Source: Zoroaster sp. YZ-2022 (Eukaryota > Echinodermata > Asteroidea > Forcipulatida > Zoroasteridae). From it: a stretch of DNA of 64,000 bases. The stretch spans positions 25,000,682 to 25,064,681 of the forward strand of contig CM055831.1 of assembly GCA_029582265.1 (NCBI GenBank), in the 5' to 3' direction. Position 1 is the first letter of the stretch; each line of letters starts with the position of its first letter. The notes under the pieces are model-generated. The model was not told the DNA's origin. It did no database searches and saw only the letters and a list, made by a program, of their open reading frames with translations. The translations under genes were made by a program, and so were the position numbers. Below are positions 1 through 24,785 of the stretch, piece after piece.

Positions 1-129
1 ATGGTGGAACCACAAACCGTAACCTATAGCAATACCTCACCATGAAAAGCCTGAAAGCCTTCACATTTTGGATGTAATAGTTTTGATATAAAGGTATTTT
101 TAATACATCTTTGATTCAAAATGTGCTAA

Positions 130-13602
<13,473 letters not shown>

Positions 13603-14560
13603 GACGGATAAGGCTACTAACTAACTTATCTGCTTCGTGCACATTCTGTTGAGGGCGCCCTAAACAGTCATTAAGCGTATCACTGATTAGCGTGCCCTAT
13701 CAACTCCATTTACCAGATATTTTGGTTTCTCTGAATATAAAGTGCATAGAGACTTTGGGGTCCTGTACACACACAATGCAACAAAATGGCTCTGCAAAGT
13801 GTCCTTGACTTGAGACTGGTGCATTCTTACCACTGGAGGGCGCAAGGAGCTGATACATGTCCGTGAGGTAGCGGCATAAATGACTCTCCTGCCATTTCAG
13901 TCTGGTAACCGGAAGTCCGTTATGCAAACTTGAAAATTGTCAAACATTTGTCAAGTGCACAATTAATATCCTCAAGTGACACTGTCTCATTCCTAGGTGA
14001 CCTGCGTCTTCTGTTGATGAGGTGACGCTCATTAATAAATACGTGGACTGTCGATTCAATGTTGTGTGTGAGACGGACTCTTTGAGTCGAAGAGTTGTAT
14101 ACGATGACCCTGGCTATATTTTAGACTCGACTATTGAAACATACACTGTAGGTTGCGTTGTCGTAATCCGGCCATCTTGAATTTGGCATGTTTAAAGTCA
14201 TTGGATCTGCAAACCAAGTAAAATCGTTGCAATGCTACATGGTGGAATGTGACAGGCCTTTGCAAGGATTTGGAAAGACGGCAGGGTGATTTTCAACATT
14301 TCTAAAAGTGAATTCAAAAAGAAGGATTCTTCCCAAAAAGCAAGGCTCTCTGTTGAAGTAACCATTTGCTCTGAAAACTGTTTCTGGGCGAGAGATATGT
14401 TGTCACCAATGTGTTCCAGTCTGGAAACCATCTGTTATCAAACACATCGAAATAATCTGTGCATCGAAGAACAACAGAGCGTCAGTGCCATTTCTTCATT
14501 GTCGATGCCAACCTTGCACAATATGTGCACAAGTTGGAGGACAAATTAATTTCCTGTTCT
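13603..14560 (+). other. FAK 3' UTR and flank
   Basis: Unique-looking sequence after the FAK stop. The first canonical AATAAA is at 14034-14039, which would give a 3' UTR of about 450 bases. The next 500 bases hold no supported gene; the small open frames there have no recognisable similarity. Confidence 0.5.
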
Positions 14561-14565
14561 GTTCT

Positions 14566-14836
14566 GGGGCCAACTTCACAGAGCTGCTTAGCAGAAAAAT
14601 TTGCTTAGCAGATTTCTTTGGTTACCAGCCAAACTTTCATACAAAATGTATGCATTTTGGCTGGTAGTCTGTTTTATATTGCTTAGCAAAAATATTTGCT
14701 TAGCATATCTCTTTGGTTACCAGCCATACTTTCATACAAAATGTATGCATTTTGGCTGGTAGTCTGTTTTATATTGCTTAGCGAAAATAGTTGCTTAGCA
14801 AAATTCTCTGCTTAGCGGCTCCGCGAAATTGGCCCC
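14566..14836. mobile_element. Foldback MITE (GGGGCCAA...GCTTAGCA type)
   Basis: Ends GGGGCCAACTTCACAGAGC and GGCTCCGCGAAATTGGCCCC are inverted; the interior has two direct copies of a block with TTTGGCTGGTAGTCTG and its complement. Fragments at 2937-3085, 20318-20483 and 22895-22976. Confidence 0.7.
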
Positions 14837-15111
14837 AGTAATAAAAGCGGAGTACTTGGTGTGTGTTGGAAGAAGGGAGATTGTGTCTTATGCATCCCTG
14901 TGTGTGACGCAACTTGCCTTTTCAATGTTTGATATATTATTATATGCCTTACGAGGATTGTACCCTGACTCCTATTTTTCTCTTTGTGCATTAAACAGGA
15001 TATAAGAAAATACGTAAAGAACAGGCACCATGTTTTTGTTTTATATATTACTGTATGGCTATACATATATACTACTCAAAACAATGCACTAGATATACCT
15101 TGGTATGTATA

Positions 15112-16004
15112 CTACTCAAAACAATTTAGGGAACACCGGATTTTTAACATCAAATAGGTTTGAAATGTTCCATGAACCGGGATTTTCATTTGCAACCCCC
15201 TCTCTCTTTCAGTAGTCATGTCATGAACTGTGTAATCACTACATGCATCCTTTATCATCTGTTTCATTGTGCAGTTGTTTCTCATCAATTCTGTGAAACA
15301 TTGTGTTTATCTGAAATAAATGATCTTGCTTTAACCAGTTCGCTTCGGATGCCGTGTATACACGCAATTTTTTTGTGTACAGCGGATCGGAGAGCGTCTA
15401 AACTCGCATTCGATTTTTGTGTGTGTCACCGGAGACTTGTCAACACGCCACACGTGGCGTGCCGTCCGTCGTGACTGGCGTGTACACGCAATCGTTTCTC
15501 GGAGTCCATGGGGTCACGGTTCGGTGGCCCCGGACAAAATGCACTGCAAATACTGAACGAGTTCACTCTTTTTGTTGATTTTTGCCTAATCCCTTTATCC
15601 AAGACCTGTTCCTTTGACGTACCAGCCAAGCATTTGTAAAGACGGATTTATATCCATTGTTTACGAGGCATTCGATCTCTCTCCAGGTATGCCGTCTTTT
15701 CGACCAGGCGCTGGTCGCTAATAGGCCGTTGCATCGGAGCTTGCCAACGGTCTAATTGTGCTGAACAAACACAACTGTAATTAAAAAACTAGCCATTTAA
15801 TTCTCGAAATGTCAATGAGTAAAGGTGTTTATTTGGTTGTCTGAACTTAGTTTCATTGACAAAAAAAATTTATTAATGGCTAGAAATTTTTTCAGATTTT
15901 TCACTGGAAATAAACCCGCACGGGGGACCGGAAAAAAATAAATATTCCCGACGTCAACTGGTTAACTGAGATTATTCCGGTGTTCCCTGAATTGTTTTGA
16001 GTAG
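15112..16004. mobile_element. Mariner-like MITE (CTACTCAAAACAATT type), copy A, interrupted
   Basis: Inverted ends CTACTCAAAACAATTTAGGG and CCCTGAATTGTTTTGAGTAG with TA borders. Copies B (21500-21745) and C (25135-25400) are uninterrupted and about 250 bp; copy A carries the TTAA element 15331-15965. Confidence 0.8.
15331..15965. mobile_element. TTAA-flanked MITE (CCAGTTCGCGTCGG type), copy 2
   Basis: TTAACCAGTTCGCTTCGG left, CCGACGTCAACTGGTTAA right, TTAA at both borders. Longer than copies 1 and 3 because of extra interior sequence (about 15440-15900). Nested in a mariner-like MITE. Confidence 0.8.
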
Positions 16005-16052
16005 TATATCAAACATATATAAAACACGCATTATGTGTCATCATAATGTCAT

Positions 16053-16800
16053 TTAACCCTAACCCCCTTGGTATTCTTTGTGGGTAACAGCCTCAATCCT
16101 TCAAAATCATCATATGAGTTTTATGGAGGATCCCTACTGCGTCAATCCTTCATCATCGACCCGAAACCAATGAACCATGACTGTGTATAACCCACCTAGC
16201 ACATACATCTCTACATGCACAAGTAAGGGATTCACACTATGTAAGCTTACAGCATCCCAATCCTTCAAATTCATTGGTTTTTTTCTAATAGCATTCCTCA
16301 ATCCTCCAAAATCCTCCAATATCCTCCAGCGTCTCATTCAGCCATTGTACCTCAATCCTCCATCATCATCCACAATTAAATATGTGACCCGCTCTGTGAA
16401 AATGAGTCACAAGTCGCAAATTTGAAAAATTGAGATTTCTACGTGGCTTTAATATTTTATTGATTGAAATTGACGTCATTTTTAATCAATAAAGTATTAA
16501 AATCAATGATTTTATTGTGAGTAGGTTGTTTGATTTCTGTCATTTGTTTTCCTTTCAAATGCTTGTTTTCCTAAGAATTCTATTGTTAATTATGCAAATT
16601 ATTAATTATTAAAATGGCATATCTCCATAATGCAATACTCATTCCAGCCACATAGAAATCTCAATTTTTCAAATTTTTACAGAGCGGGTCACAAATACAC
16701 GTAAGCGGTTAATTTTCCAAAATCATCCAACAGTTTAATTTCAAACCTGCCTCAATCCTACAAAATCATTCAAATCCTCCGGTGGATTTTGAAGGATTTA
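16053..16800. mobile_element. Decayed CCCTAACC-type region
   Basis: Starts TTAACCCTAACCCCCTTGG and carries many ATCCTCCAAAATCC fragments of this family on both sides of the nested element 16383-16697. The borders are approximate. Confidence 0.45.
16383..16697. mobile_element. Foldback MITE (GTGACCCGCTCTGT type)
   Basis: TGTGACCCGCTCTGTGAAAA at the left pairs with TTACAGAGCGGGTCACA at the right; a second pair of inner arms (TTGAAAAATTGAGATTTC and its complement) follows. Noncoding. Confidence 0.75.
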
Positions 16801-17436
16801 GATTTTTGTTATTTATCAACAATTTGTAAACTGGGATTATTATTTCCATGGTAACAATGTCAACTTTCTTTTCTAAAATTGATGAGCATGCAGGGGGAAA
16901 AATTGAGGACTTTAGTAACCAAATGTACAGCATTTGTCGCACAGGTTCGTAATTCCTGTTTTTACTGAGCGACAACAAAATTAATCTCACTTAAAAGTTA
17001 GAATGAAACTGGTGCTTGTTTTTCTTGTCAAGGAACACCCATTAATTTTGAGATGTAATTATTATAAATAGTTGTATAAAATGAACAATGTGAGTTTTTT
17101 TTTGTATATTCACGTTAAAAAATAGTAAAAACGGGAGAGTGCCTACTATGTATCCCCATCAAAAGAACAAATCTGGAATGATTTTCGGAAATATATGTAT
17201 GATTTCTCTTTTATTATTATACATTTCTGGTAATGAATCCAAGGATGCCTCAAAAGCACACTTAAGCATTGTAGCTCAGAAGCCTGAGGAAACCTGTAAA
17301 CAAGGACGCTTGCTATGTGAACCAGAAACACCGGGGTAAACCCCTACTCTTCCACGATAAGTGTTCTGGGTTCTTTTACGTGCATTACTTAATCTAGGAC
17401 AGGGGACCTACGGCTTAATGTCCCATCTGAAAGGAT

Positions 17437-18210
17437 AATAATAATAATAATGTGTGGACTTATATAGCGCACGTATCCACCAACTGAGTGGCCGAGCGGT
17501 CTAGCTTACCGGATTCAAGTTCTGGTGTTAGCAACATAATGTGGGTTCGAAGCACGGCCGTGACACTTGTGTCCTTGAGCAAGACACTTAATCATAATTG
17601 CTTCTCTCCACCCAGGGGTTAAATGGGTACCTGTGAAGGCAGAGTTGGTTTGCTCTATATGCGCTAGAAATGGCAGCAATTGAGCTGTATACTCCCCAGG
17701 GAGCTGAGATGGTTTCAGGAATGATTTATGAGCCTTATGAGCAGGGATAATAATATAATGCGCCTTGAGCACCACTTAGTTATATAAATCCACACATTAT
17801 TATTATTATTATTATTATTATATTATTACCCCTGCTCATAAGGCTCATAAATCATTCCTGAAACCATCTCAGCTCCCTGGGGAGTATACAGCTCAATTGC
17901 TGCCATTACAGCGCATATAGGGCTAATCAACCAACTCTGCCCTCACAGGTACCCATTTAACCCCTGGGTGGAGAGAAGCAATTATGGTAAAGTGTCTTGC
18001 TCAAGGACACAAGCACCACAGTCACGGCTGGGATTCGAACCCACATTCTGACGACTCAGCCATCAGAACACAAATCCGATGCACTAAAAAGGATGAAGCA
18101 ATTATGGTTAAGTGTCTTGCTCAAGGACACAAGCTCCGCGATCGGCCAGGCCGAGATTCGAACCTACATTCTGACAATGCCAGAACTTGAGTCCGATGCA
18201 CTAGTATAAT
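17437..18210. mobile_element. Two SINE S1 copies head-to-tail inverted
   Basis: A short tail piece (17437-17485), then a plus-oriented SINE (17486 to about 17822) and a minus-oriented one (about 17823-18210) joined through their (ATT)n tails. The result is an inverted repeat of more than 250 bases per arm. The minus copy has a duplicated tRNA-like head (two GATTCGAAC blocks at about 18032 and 18156). Confidence 0.8.
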
Positions 18211-18240
18211 TTATATGTACTATTTGTGACTGGTCCTATA

Positions 18241-18490
18241 CAGTATGTTCCCAAAAAAGTGTCACTCTATTTCTGAAAATATACCAAATCCACGAAATAC
18301 ATTTTGGAACTTTTTCAATTGCACAGATACTCCTAATCGTTGGCCTAAACACCTGTGAGAAATTACATAAAACTCACAGGTGTTTAGGCCAAGGATTAGG
18401 AGTATCTGTGCAATTGAAAAAGTTCCAAAATGTATTTCGGGGTTTTGGTATATTTTCAGAAATAGAGTGACACTTTTTTGGGACATACTG
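18241..18490. mobile_element. Mariner-like hairpin MITE, copy 2
   Basis: Ends CAGTATGTTCCCAAAAAAGT and its complement, TA borders at 18239-18240 and 18491-18492, nearly perfect palindrome centred about 18360. Confidence 0.8.
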
Positions 18491-18492
18491 TA

Positions 18493-18600
18493 GTTTGATT
18501 CTCTAGATTTTCCTCTTTCATTTGATATCAGAATTTTTTTATTTTTTTTATTTCTACAAATCTGGTATCAAATGAACGAGGAAAATCTAGAGAATCAAAC
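18493..18600. mobile_element. 108-bp TA-flanked hairpin element
   Basis: GTTTGATTCTCTAGATTTTC at the left and its complement at the right with a T-rich loop; TA at both sides (18491-18492, 18601-18602). It shares its left TA with the preceding MITE. Confidence 0.7.
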
Positions 18601-18604
18601 TATA

Positions 18605-19180
18605 CAAAAATCTCACTTTTGAAAATTAGGTCCAATTTTAAGGGTTTTGCCAGAGCCAGTCAAATTATATCCCACTGTTTGAAATTCTCACTTGGACAAT
18701 GCAGTCTGTGTGATAACTTTTGTATAAACTCTTATTATTGGTCAAAGGGTTTTTGTTTTAGGCAATATTTAATTTAATTATCGCATTCAAACATTTTGGT
18801 AAGGTTGAGTGTTAGCCAAAGATTTCTGAAAACCCAATATTTAGGATTTACCAGAATATAGACAAGTTCACTTCAGGCAAGGTTCTGATCTCAAATTTGC
18901 CTCATATTTTTGAACACAAAATGTAATTTGCATTCGAGTGAAGTTCGCAATGGGCTCAACCTCCTTGCTAAAGATATTGTCTAAATTATGACTGCATATT
19001 TGTTGATTTGCATCAACATTTTCATTCTAAATTTTTGGGTAATTGCAGTTTATTCTAGGTTTGTTATTTGTTTTGTCTTAGAACCAGTACTCTTAATTAC
19101 TTTAAGTAAGACTAATTGCGGTGACACCATGTGGAATCTCAATTGAGTAGTAATTAGTTCTGAAAAGAACTGGGGGTACA
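18605..19180. other. No gene or repeat recognised
   Basis: AT-rich noncoding DNA. I see no open frame with recognisable similarity and no clear repeat. Confidence 0.4.
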
Positions 19181-19184
19181 ACTC

Positions 19185-19218
19185 GACGTTTCGATCAGTA
19201 TGCTCTGATCGTCCTCAG
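19185..19218 (-). other. Hammerhead-like hairpin motif, best copy
   Basis: On the minus strand: CTGAGGAC, stem GATCAG, loop AGCATA, stem CTGATC, then GAAACGTC. Order and core bases (CTGANGA ... GAAA) resemble a hammerhead ribozyme core but with one extra base after CTGANGA. Sister copies: 7915-7949, 21980-22013, 22153-22189 (minus), and 4139-4176 (plus). Confidence 0.4.
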
Positions 19219-19235
19219 CTTTTCATGTTTGTTCA

Positions 19236-19539
19236 TCAATCCTCCTACTATAGTTGAACTTTAGTGGCAAGTAGCTATAGTGGTCAAAATCAGTCAACTG
19301 CCCGTTTTGACTGTTGACCCAAATGTGCACACAGAGGCATTTTTGACTGGTTTTTATTGTCATTTTGACCACCCTGAACAATACCAGACAATGCTTTTAC
19401 CTGTCAAAAACGGTAATTTTGACCCGTAAATGTACTTACTACACATAAGGTTTGACAGTGTTCGAGTGCACTAGATATACCTTGGCAAGTATATCAATAT
19501 TTGGACTGATTTTGACCCTTGCAGTCACAGAAGGGTTAA
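19236..19539. mobile_element. TTAA-type MITE (CCCTCCTACT type)
   Basis: Close copy of 5573-5861: CCTCCTACTATAG start, repeated GACTGGTTTT blocks, CTAGATATACCTTGGCAAGT, and AGAAGGGTTAA at the end. The left TTAA is lost. Confidence 0.7.
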
Positions 19540-19781
19540 CACAATCAGTACAAGTAGTGTTATTGAATATCCCCTTGCATAAATTACCCATTACCATGGG
19601 AAAATAACAACAAATTGTACATAAAATTCTTCAGAAAATTATCTTTGTAAATATGTGTTAAATATTTTACAAGTGCCAATGTTATTATGGGTTTTTTTTA
19701 ATTTTTTTTTTTTAATCAGGAATAAATCATGTTTGGATGACAGTATATAAACAATTTGTATTTGTTGATCAAAGCAAAATA

Positions 19782-20054
19782 CACTCACTGGCCAAAAGTA
19801 TTGCAACATGAATTTGTACAAGACATTGCCTAGACGGATGGCCGCAATTATCAGGTCACGTGGTTACCCAACAAAGTATTGAAGGACTTCGTTTCCGAGC
19901 AAGAACAGTAAAAAAGAACATTGACTTCAAAGCACAGGCACTTTCAAGAAGTCTTAAGTAGTGTAAATAAAATAAAATAATTTATTGTAACACAGTTCTC
20001 CAAACTGAACTTTGGTGTGAATTTCAATGTTGCAATACTTATGGCCAGTGAGTG
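19782..20054. mobile_element. Tc1-like MITE (CACTCACTGGCCA ends)
   Basis: CACTCACTGGCCAAAAGTAT at the left and ATACTTATGGCCAGTGAGTG at the right, with TA borders at 19780-19781 and 20055-20056. The terminal sequence is of Tc1/mariner type. 273 bases, no transposase. Confidence 0.75.
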
Positions 20055-20317
20055 TATTATTTAAATGCTGTATAAATGTACAACTATGCGCTTAATGTGT
20101 ATCCGAATTTGTATTATGGTGTATATGAAGGGTTTCTGTATGGCTATTTTGCAAAAGACCACATTTTTTTTGGGATAACATTTAAAAATAAAAATCTCGG
20201 AAAGTGCACACTGTGATGAATGATTGTGCATCAAGTAAGCCAGAAAAAAAGATATTGACAACATTGGGGAGATCGAAAACTAAAGGGCTCGGGTGGTAGA
20301 GCACAGAGACCAATTTG

Positions 20318-20483
20318 ATAAAGCTGTTTCGCAAATAAAATTGCTTACCCCAAAAATTTGCTTACCAGATTTATTTGGTTACCAGCCAAACTTTCATACA
20401 ACATGTATGCATTTTGGCTGGTAGTCTGTTTTATATTGCTTAGCAAAATTCTCTTCTTAGCAGCTGTGAAATTGGCACCTGGT
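20318..20483. repeat. GCTTAGCA-type foldback fragment
   Basis: Copy of the 14566-14836 family: GGTTACCAGCCAAACTTTCA, TTTTGGCTGGTAGTCTG, and CTGTGAAATTGGCACC at the end. Confidence 0.6.
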
Positions 20484-20673
20484 TAGTTTTCTGGGGGGTC
20501 GCCGATTTGAGTAAATGTTTCTTTCATCTCGAAAATGATTGTATACAGTGGTGTCTGTTACTGTTGGAAACGGAACAAAACAACATTGCTGAAACAAATT
20601 TTACACTAACGAATGTTTGTGTGTATAAGTTTTTAGCCACAACGGGTAAAACCATGCGTAATAATCTCTTCTT

Positions 20674-20901
20674 AGGGAGGAGGACCAAAGTCCTGGTACA
20701 GCCAAGCCTTTGAGAAGCCCGACGAGGCCCAGGCTACCTGGCCTCCTAATCTGTCTTTTGTGAGTGGGGCTAGGCCCTCCAGAAGCCCAGGTTATGTTAC
20801 AGGATTAGGACTCACAAAAGACAGATTAGCAGGCCAGGTAGCGTAGGTCTGCAAGAGCTTCTCAAAGGCTTGGCTGTACCACCAATTTGGCCCTCTTCCC
20901 T
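20674..20901. mobile_element. Palindromic MITE (GGGAGGAGGGCCAAAG type), copy 2
   Basis: AGGGAGGAGGACCAAAGTCC at the left and TTTGGCCCTCTTCCCT at the right, with long paired arms (CAGCCAAGCCTTTGAGAAGC and its complement). Same family as 464-728. Confidence 0.75.
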
Positions 20902-21499
20902 TATAAGGATTCTGAAAGAATCGTTAGTGAGGTTAGATCTCAACATTTTTAACAGTGTTCTCTGTCCGTCTTCAGGACTCTTTGAACTATCCTCACTACC
21001 GTTTTTTTTCTTCTTTTCTTCCAAGAATAGATAATTACACATGGTGTTACCTGTCAAACTAATATTTGTTATCTAATTCACCATGGAAAGCTTCAAATCA
21101 CATTTATTTTGCTGTTCTTGTCAGCAACATTGTTCTCTAAGGCTGTGCGTTTTCAGGAACCAGATTCCCAAAATTGGAAATCTTCAGATATCCAGGTACC
21201 CGTAAACAATTTTGTAAAAACACAAATACTCACGAATGTATAAAATAACCAATATGAACACAAGATTCTCTTGTTTTATTAGAGACATAATAAATGTGGA
21301 CTTGCTGTAATAATTTCCTGCCTCTATTTAAAACACGACTCGTAGTATCCCCAAAATCAGAGACTTCCATTTAAATGCTCAGTCGAAATTTTCAAGTTGT
21401 TTATGGGTAAATGGAACTGGGTAATGACGTTTCGGTCGGGTATCTGGACACCCAGATATCCAGCATAGCCTTATTGCTCTCTGCATACCGTTGTATATA

Positions 21500-21745
21500 C
21501 TACTCAAAACAATTTAGGGAACACCGGAATAATCTGTTAAAAAGCAAGATCATTTATTTCAGATAAACACAATGTTTCACAGAATTAATATGAAACAGAT
21601 GATAAAGGATGCATGTAGTGATTACACATTTCATGACATGACTACTGAAAGAGAGAGGGGGTTGCAAATGAAAATCCCGGTTCATGGAACATTTCAAACC
21701 TATTTGATGTTAAAAATCCGGTGTTCCCTAAATTGTTTTGAGTAG
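21500..21745. mobile_element. Mariner-like MITE (CTACTCAAAACAATT type), copy B
   Basis: Uninterrupted, inverted relative to copies A and C. It gives the empty-site sequence AATCTGTTAAAAAGCAAGAT, where copy A carries a TTAA element. Confidence 0.85.
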
Positions 21746-21899
21746 TATATTTTTTACCTAAATATCCACATGAAATAATTTTTTTAACTACAAAAATATA
21801 CTAAATTGATCTTCAAATATTAAAAAATACAAAGATTGTACTACTGTTAAATACTAATTGGGACAAAAATGATAAGATATTAATATTTGTATATTTATG

Positions 21900-22330
21900 T
21901 AAAGACTGTTTGCAGTGACATCATGTAGAATTCTCATTTGAGGAGAAAACTTCTGAAAAGATCTGGTTTGGTTACAACTCGAGATTTCGATCAGTATGCT
22001 CTGATGTCTTCATGAGAAGTCATTGTAAACAGTCTATAACCTTTTCACCATGCAAAGCTACAAGTCTTAGAATGGACAAGTTCACAAAAAAACTTCCAAG
22101 AGTTTGTGATGAGGAGACAGTACTTCTGAAAAGATCTGGTTTGGTTACAACTCGACATTTCGATCAGTATGCTCTGATGTCTTCATGAGAAGTCATTGTA
22201 AACAGTCTTTACTTATCCTTTTCACCATGCAAAGCTACAAGTCTTACCTATATTTATCCAAGAATGGACAAGTTAACAAAAAACTTCCAAGAGTTTGTGA
22301 GGAGACAGTACTTCTGGATGACTTGATTAA
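21900..22330. repeat. About 190-bp tandem repeat
   Basis: Blocks GAAGTCATTGTAAACAGTCT, CACCATGCAAAGCTACAAGT and AACTTCCAAGAGTTTGTGA each occur two or more times, together with the hairpin motif CGATCAGTATGCTCTGAT. This may be a degraded retroelement terminal repeat; no coding part was found. Confidence 0.6.
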
Positions 22331-22462
22331 TCTTCGATGTGAACCGAGGAATAACTTTTTGAAAGCAGGCTTTTTCAGAAATAGGCTTCACCTTGGTTTT
22401 GTGAAATTAAAATAGATATTATAATTTATAACGTATTGAAGATATTGGAAATGAATAAGACC

Positions 22463-22823
22463 AGGTGTCAAACTGTTATTCCCATATTCATAAATGCCTG
22501 TATTGATTTTGTTTTCAAAATGTTTAAAAAAAAGTAACTTTTGTTGAATAAAGGCAAATAGAAATGGGCAAATTCGCATTTTGGGGACACACGGAACACT
22601 TCCAAAGTACATGAGTCAGGCGTATGATGCGAATCTTTGTCACTCTGATTGGTTAAAATCCATGTCGCGCGTTGCACAAAACAGCTGGCACATACGCACT
22701 GCTCTGATTTTGATAAGCCAGTCTATACCATCTGTTAATACACCCCCACGTGATTACGTTTTGTCCAATCAGATTGTCGAAACCGTCTTGGGCATTTATG
22801 AATAAGGGGATAAAAGTTTGATG
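22463..22823. mobile_element. Foldback MITE (ATTCATAAATGCC type)
   Basis: Left end GTGTCAAACTGTTATTCCC then ATATTCATAAATGCC; right end GGCATTTATGAATAAGGGGA then TAAAAGTTTGAT. Relatives at 34507-34805, about 52541-52790 and about 60640-60902. Confidence 0.65.
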
Positions 22824-23194
22824 TGGAGGGGGAGGGGGGTGCGTTAACATTTTAAGACTAGGATCCCATTTCAGCCAGAAACAATATACATGACATGACA
22901 AGTTGGCTGGTAACCTATTTTTGTTAAGCGTAACTTTGTTGTGCTTTGCGGCTCTGTGAAATTGACCCAGTCTTAAAACCCCCATGACCGGGTTCTCAAC
23001 CAATCAGAATAACCAAATCTGACCTTAACAAGTCATTGTACATTTAATACTCTTAAGAGTGTAAGTCTGTGGCTAGACTAGTCCGTTGTCAGTATCCAAG
23101 CATTCACACAGAATACCTAAGCATAATTAAACATAAGATTACATAGGTTTATATATATACACTGTTTCTCTGAAAATCTCACATCATAGTTCAA

Positions 23195-23451
23195 TTAACG
23201 CGTCGGAGGCCGTGTATGCAAGCAATTTTTTTTTGCACCACGGATCGGAGAGCATCTAAACACGCCATAGGAAACTCCGGAATATTTGTATGCATGCTCG
23301 GTTGACATGGCAACAAGCCGAGCGTACAGTGACATGCTCGGTAGACGTGGCCACGCCCTGTGGAAGCTTCCATTAACATGTTTGTGTGGGAAAAAGAAAC
23401 CCGGACAGGGACCCAGAAAAACTTTTTTTATTCCCGACGCGAACTGGTTAA
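23195..23451. mobile_element. TTAA-flanked MITE (CCAGTTCGCGTCGG type), copy 3
   Basis: Right end CCCGACGCGAACTGGTTAA intact; left end has lost eight bases (TTAACGCGTCGG). TTAA at both borders. Confidence 0.8.
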
Positions 23452-23554
23452 GAGTGTAAGTCTGTGGCTAGACTAGTCTGTTGTCAGTATCCAATCATTC
23501 ACACAGAATACCTAAGCATAATTAAGCATTTAAGATTACATAGGTTTTTATATA

Positions 23555-23996
23555 TGACATAAAACACAATAAAGTGGGCCACTTTGCATCCGTCACGTTA
23601 GCAGTTTTTCTAATGGTTGTTATTTATTTTTAAGTACCTGAAACCGACCAAAAAGTGTTTCAACATGTGAATGGACATGCAGGCTTATACTAGAACTAAT
23701 TTGAGTTGATTTATTTTATTTATTTATTAATTTTTTTTTTTACCCCCAAATTTCCATAAAATTGGACGGAAAAAGTTACCGCACTTTTCCGTCCATTTGT
23801 TGATAGAAATTTTAGGGTAATTAAAAAAATAATAGTAATAATCAACTCAAATTATCTTTAGGATAAGCATGCATGTCTATTCAAATGTTGAAATTCTTTT
23901 TTGGTGGTTTCAGATATTAAAAAAAAAATTACAACCATTAGAAAAACTGCTAACGTGACGGTAGGAAAGTGGCCCCCTTTATTGTGTTTTATGTCA
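23555..23996. mobile_element. 442-bp palindromic TA-flanked element
   Basis: Arms of about 200 bases each: TGACATAAAACACAATAAAG at the left and its complement at the right, with a central fold at AAAAGTTACCGCACTTTT. Flanked by TATA; the empty site TTTATATATATACACTG is preserved in the first copy of the host duplication. Confidence 0.85.
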
Positions 23997-24226
23997 TATA
24001 CACTGTTTCTTTGAAAATCTCACATCATAGTTAAATTGAGTACATCTTTTTATATATCTGTTCTGAATACCTATGCATTATGCAAAAGGAATATCAATGT
24101 CGTTTATACACATATTTTATGTTGTTCAGTACTTATGGTCTTAACTTATTAATGCACAGAAATTGTCCAGTTGGTTAAAGATAAGGTATGACAATGGTAA
24201 TGCATAAATAACCGAACTTACTTGGT

Positions 24227-24449
24227 TTAAAGGGACAGTATTGTCACGATCAACAGGACATGGAATCAGAGTGCTAGTTTTAGATTAACTCAGTGACTGC
24301 CATGATACCCCACATAATAAGGTCATTTTACCGTTGCTGCTGCATAAATGAGCCAGTAATTTTCAGTCACTGTGTTCATCTTAAACTAGGTCATCGATTA
24401 CATGCCCCGTTGAAAGTCTGCTCTGATCTTGACGATACTGCCCCTTTAA
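24227..24449. mobile_element. TTAA-flanked MITE (AGGGACAGTAT type)
   Basis: TTAAAGGGACAGTATTGTCA left and GACGATACTGCCCCTTTAA right, with TTAA at both borders. It abuts a CCCTAACC-type element that begins at the same TTAA (24446). Confidence 0.8.
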
Positions 24450-24785
24450 CCCAAACCCCCTTGTCATTTTGGCTTGGAACCTTCAGCATGCAGTAAAAAG
24501 GTACCCCAATTGTTGGACTTTGATGGAATTGGGACAGTAGCAAATGCAAAGCATCCATGGATTGGCTATACACAGTCCTGAATCCAACAAAAGCAGCCGG
24601 CGGAGTTTGATGGATTTGGTACACATTGATACAGTAACATGCAAAGCATCCATGGCTTGGCTATACACACAGTCCTGAATCCAACAAAAGCAGCCGGTGG
24701 AGTTTAATACACATGGCTACATGCTCTATTCACTGGGCTATACTGTGGTGTACTGAATCCAGGAGGATTTTGGGGTAGTTATTGT
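24446..24785. mobile_element. CCCTAACC-type MITE with internal tandem repeat
   Basis: TTAACCCAAACCCCCTTGTC start; two direct copies of a block with TGCAAAGCATCCATGG and GTCCTGAATCCAACAAAAGC; end GGAGGATTTTGGGGTAGTTA. Confidence 0.5.

Larger units (their letters stand above)
23047..24035. repeat. About 140-bp tandem duplication split by two insertions
   Basis: GAGTGTAAGTCTGTGGCTAG through CTCACATCATAGTTCAATTAA occurs first at 23047-23198. A second copy begins at 23452 and is interrupted between 23554 and 23997, finishing at about 24035. The two copies are separated by the TTAA MITE 23195-23451. Confidence 0.85.

Noticed and set aside
22185..22415. 76-codon open frame in the 190-bp tandem repeat
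   Set aside because: It crosses repeat units with different frames and has no similarity.
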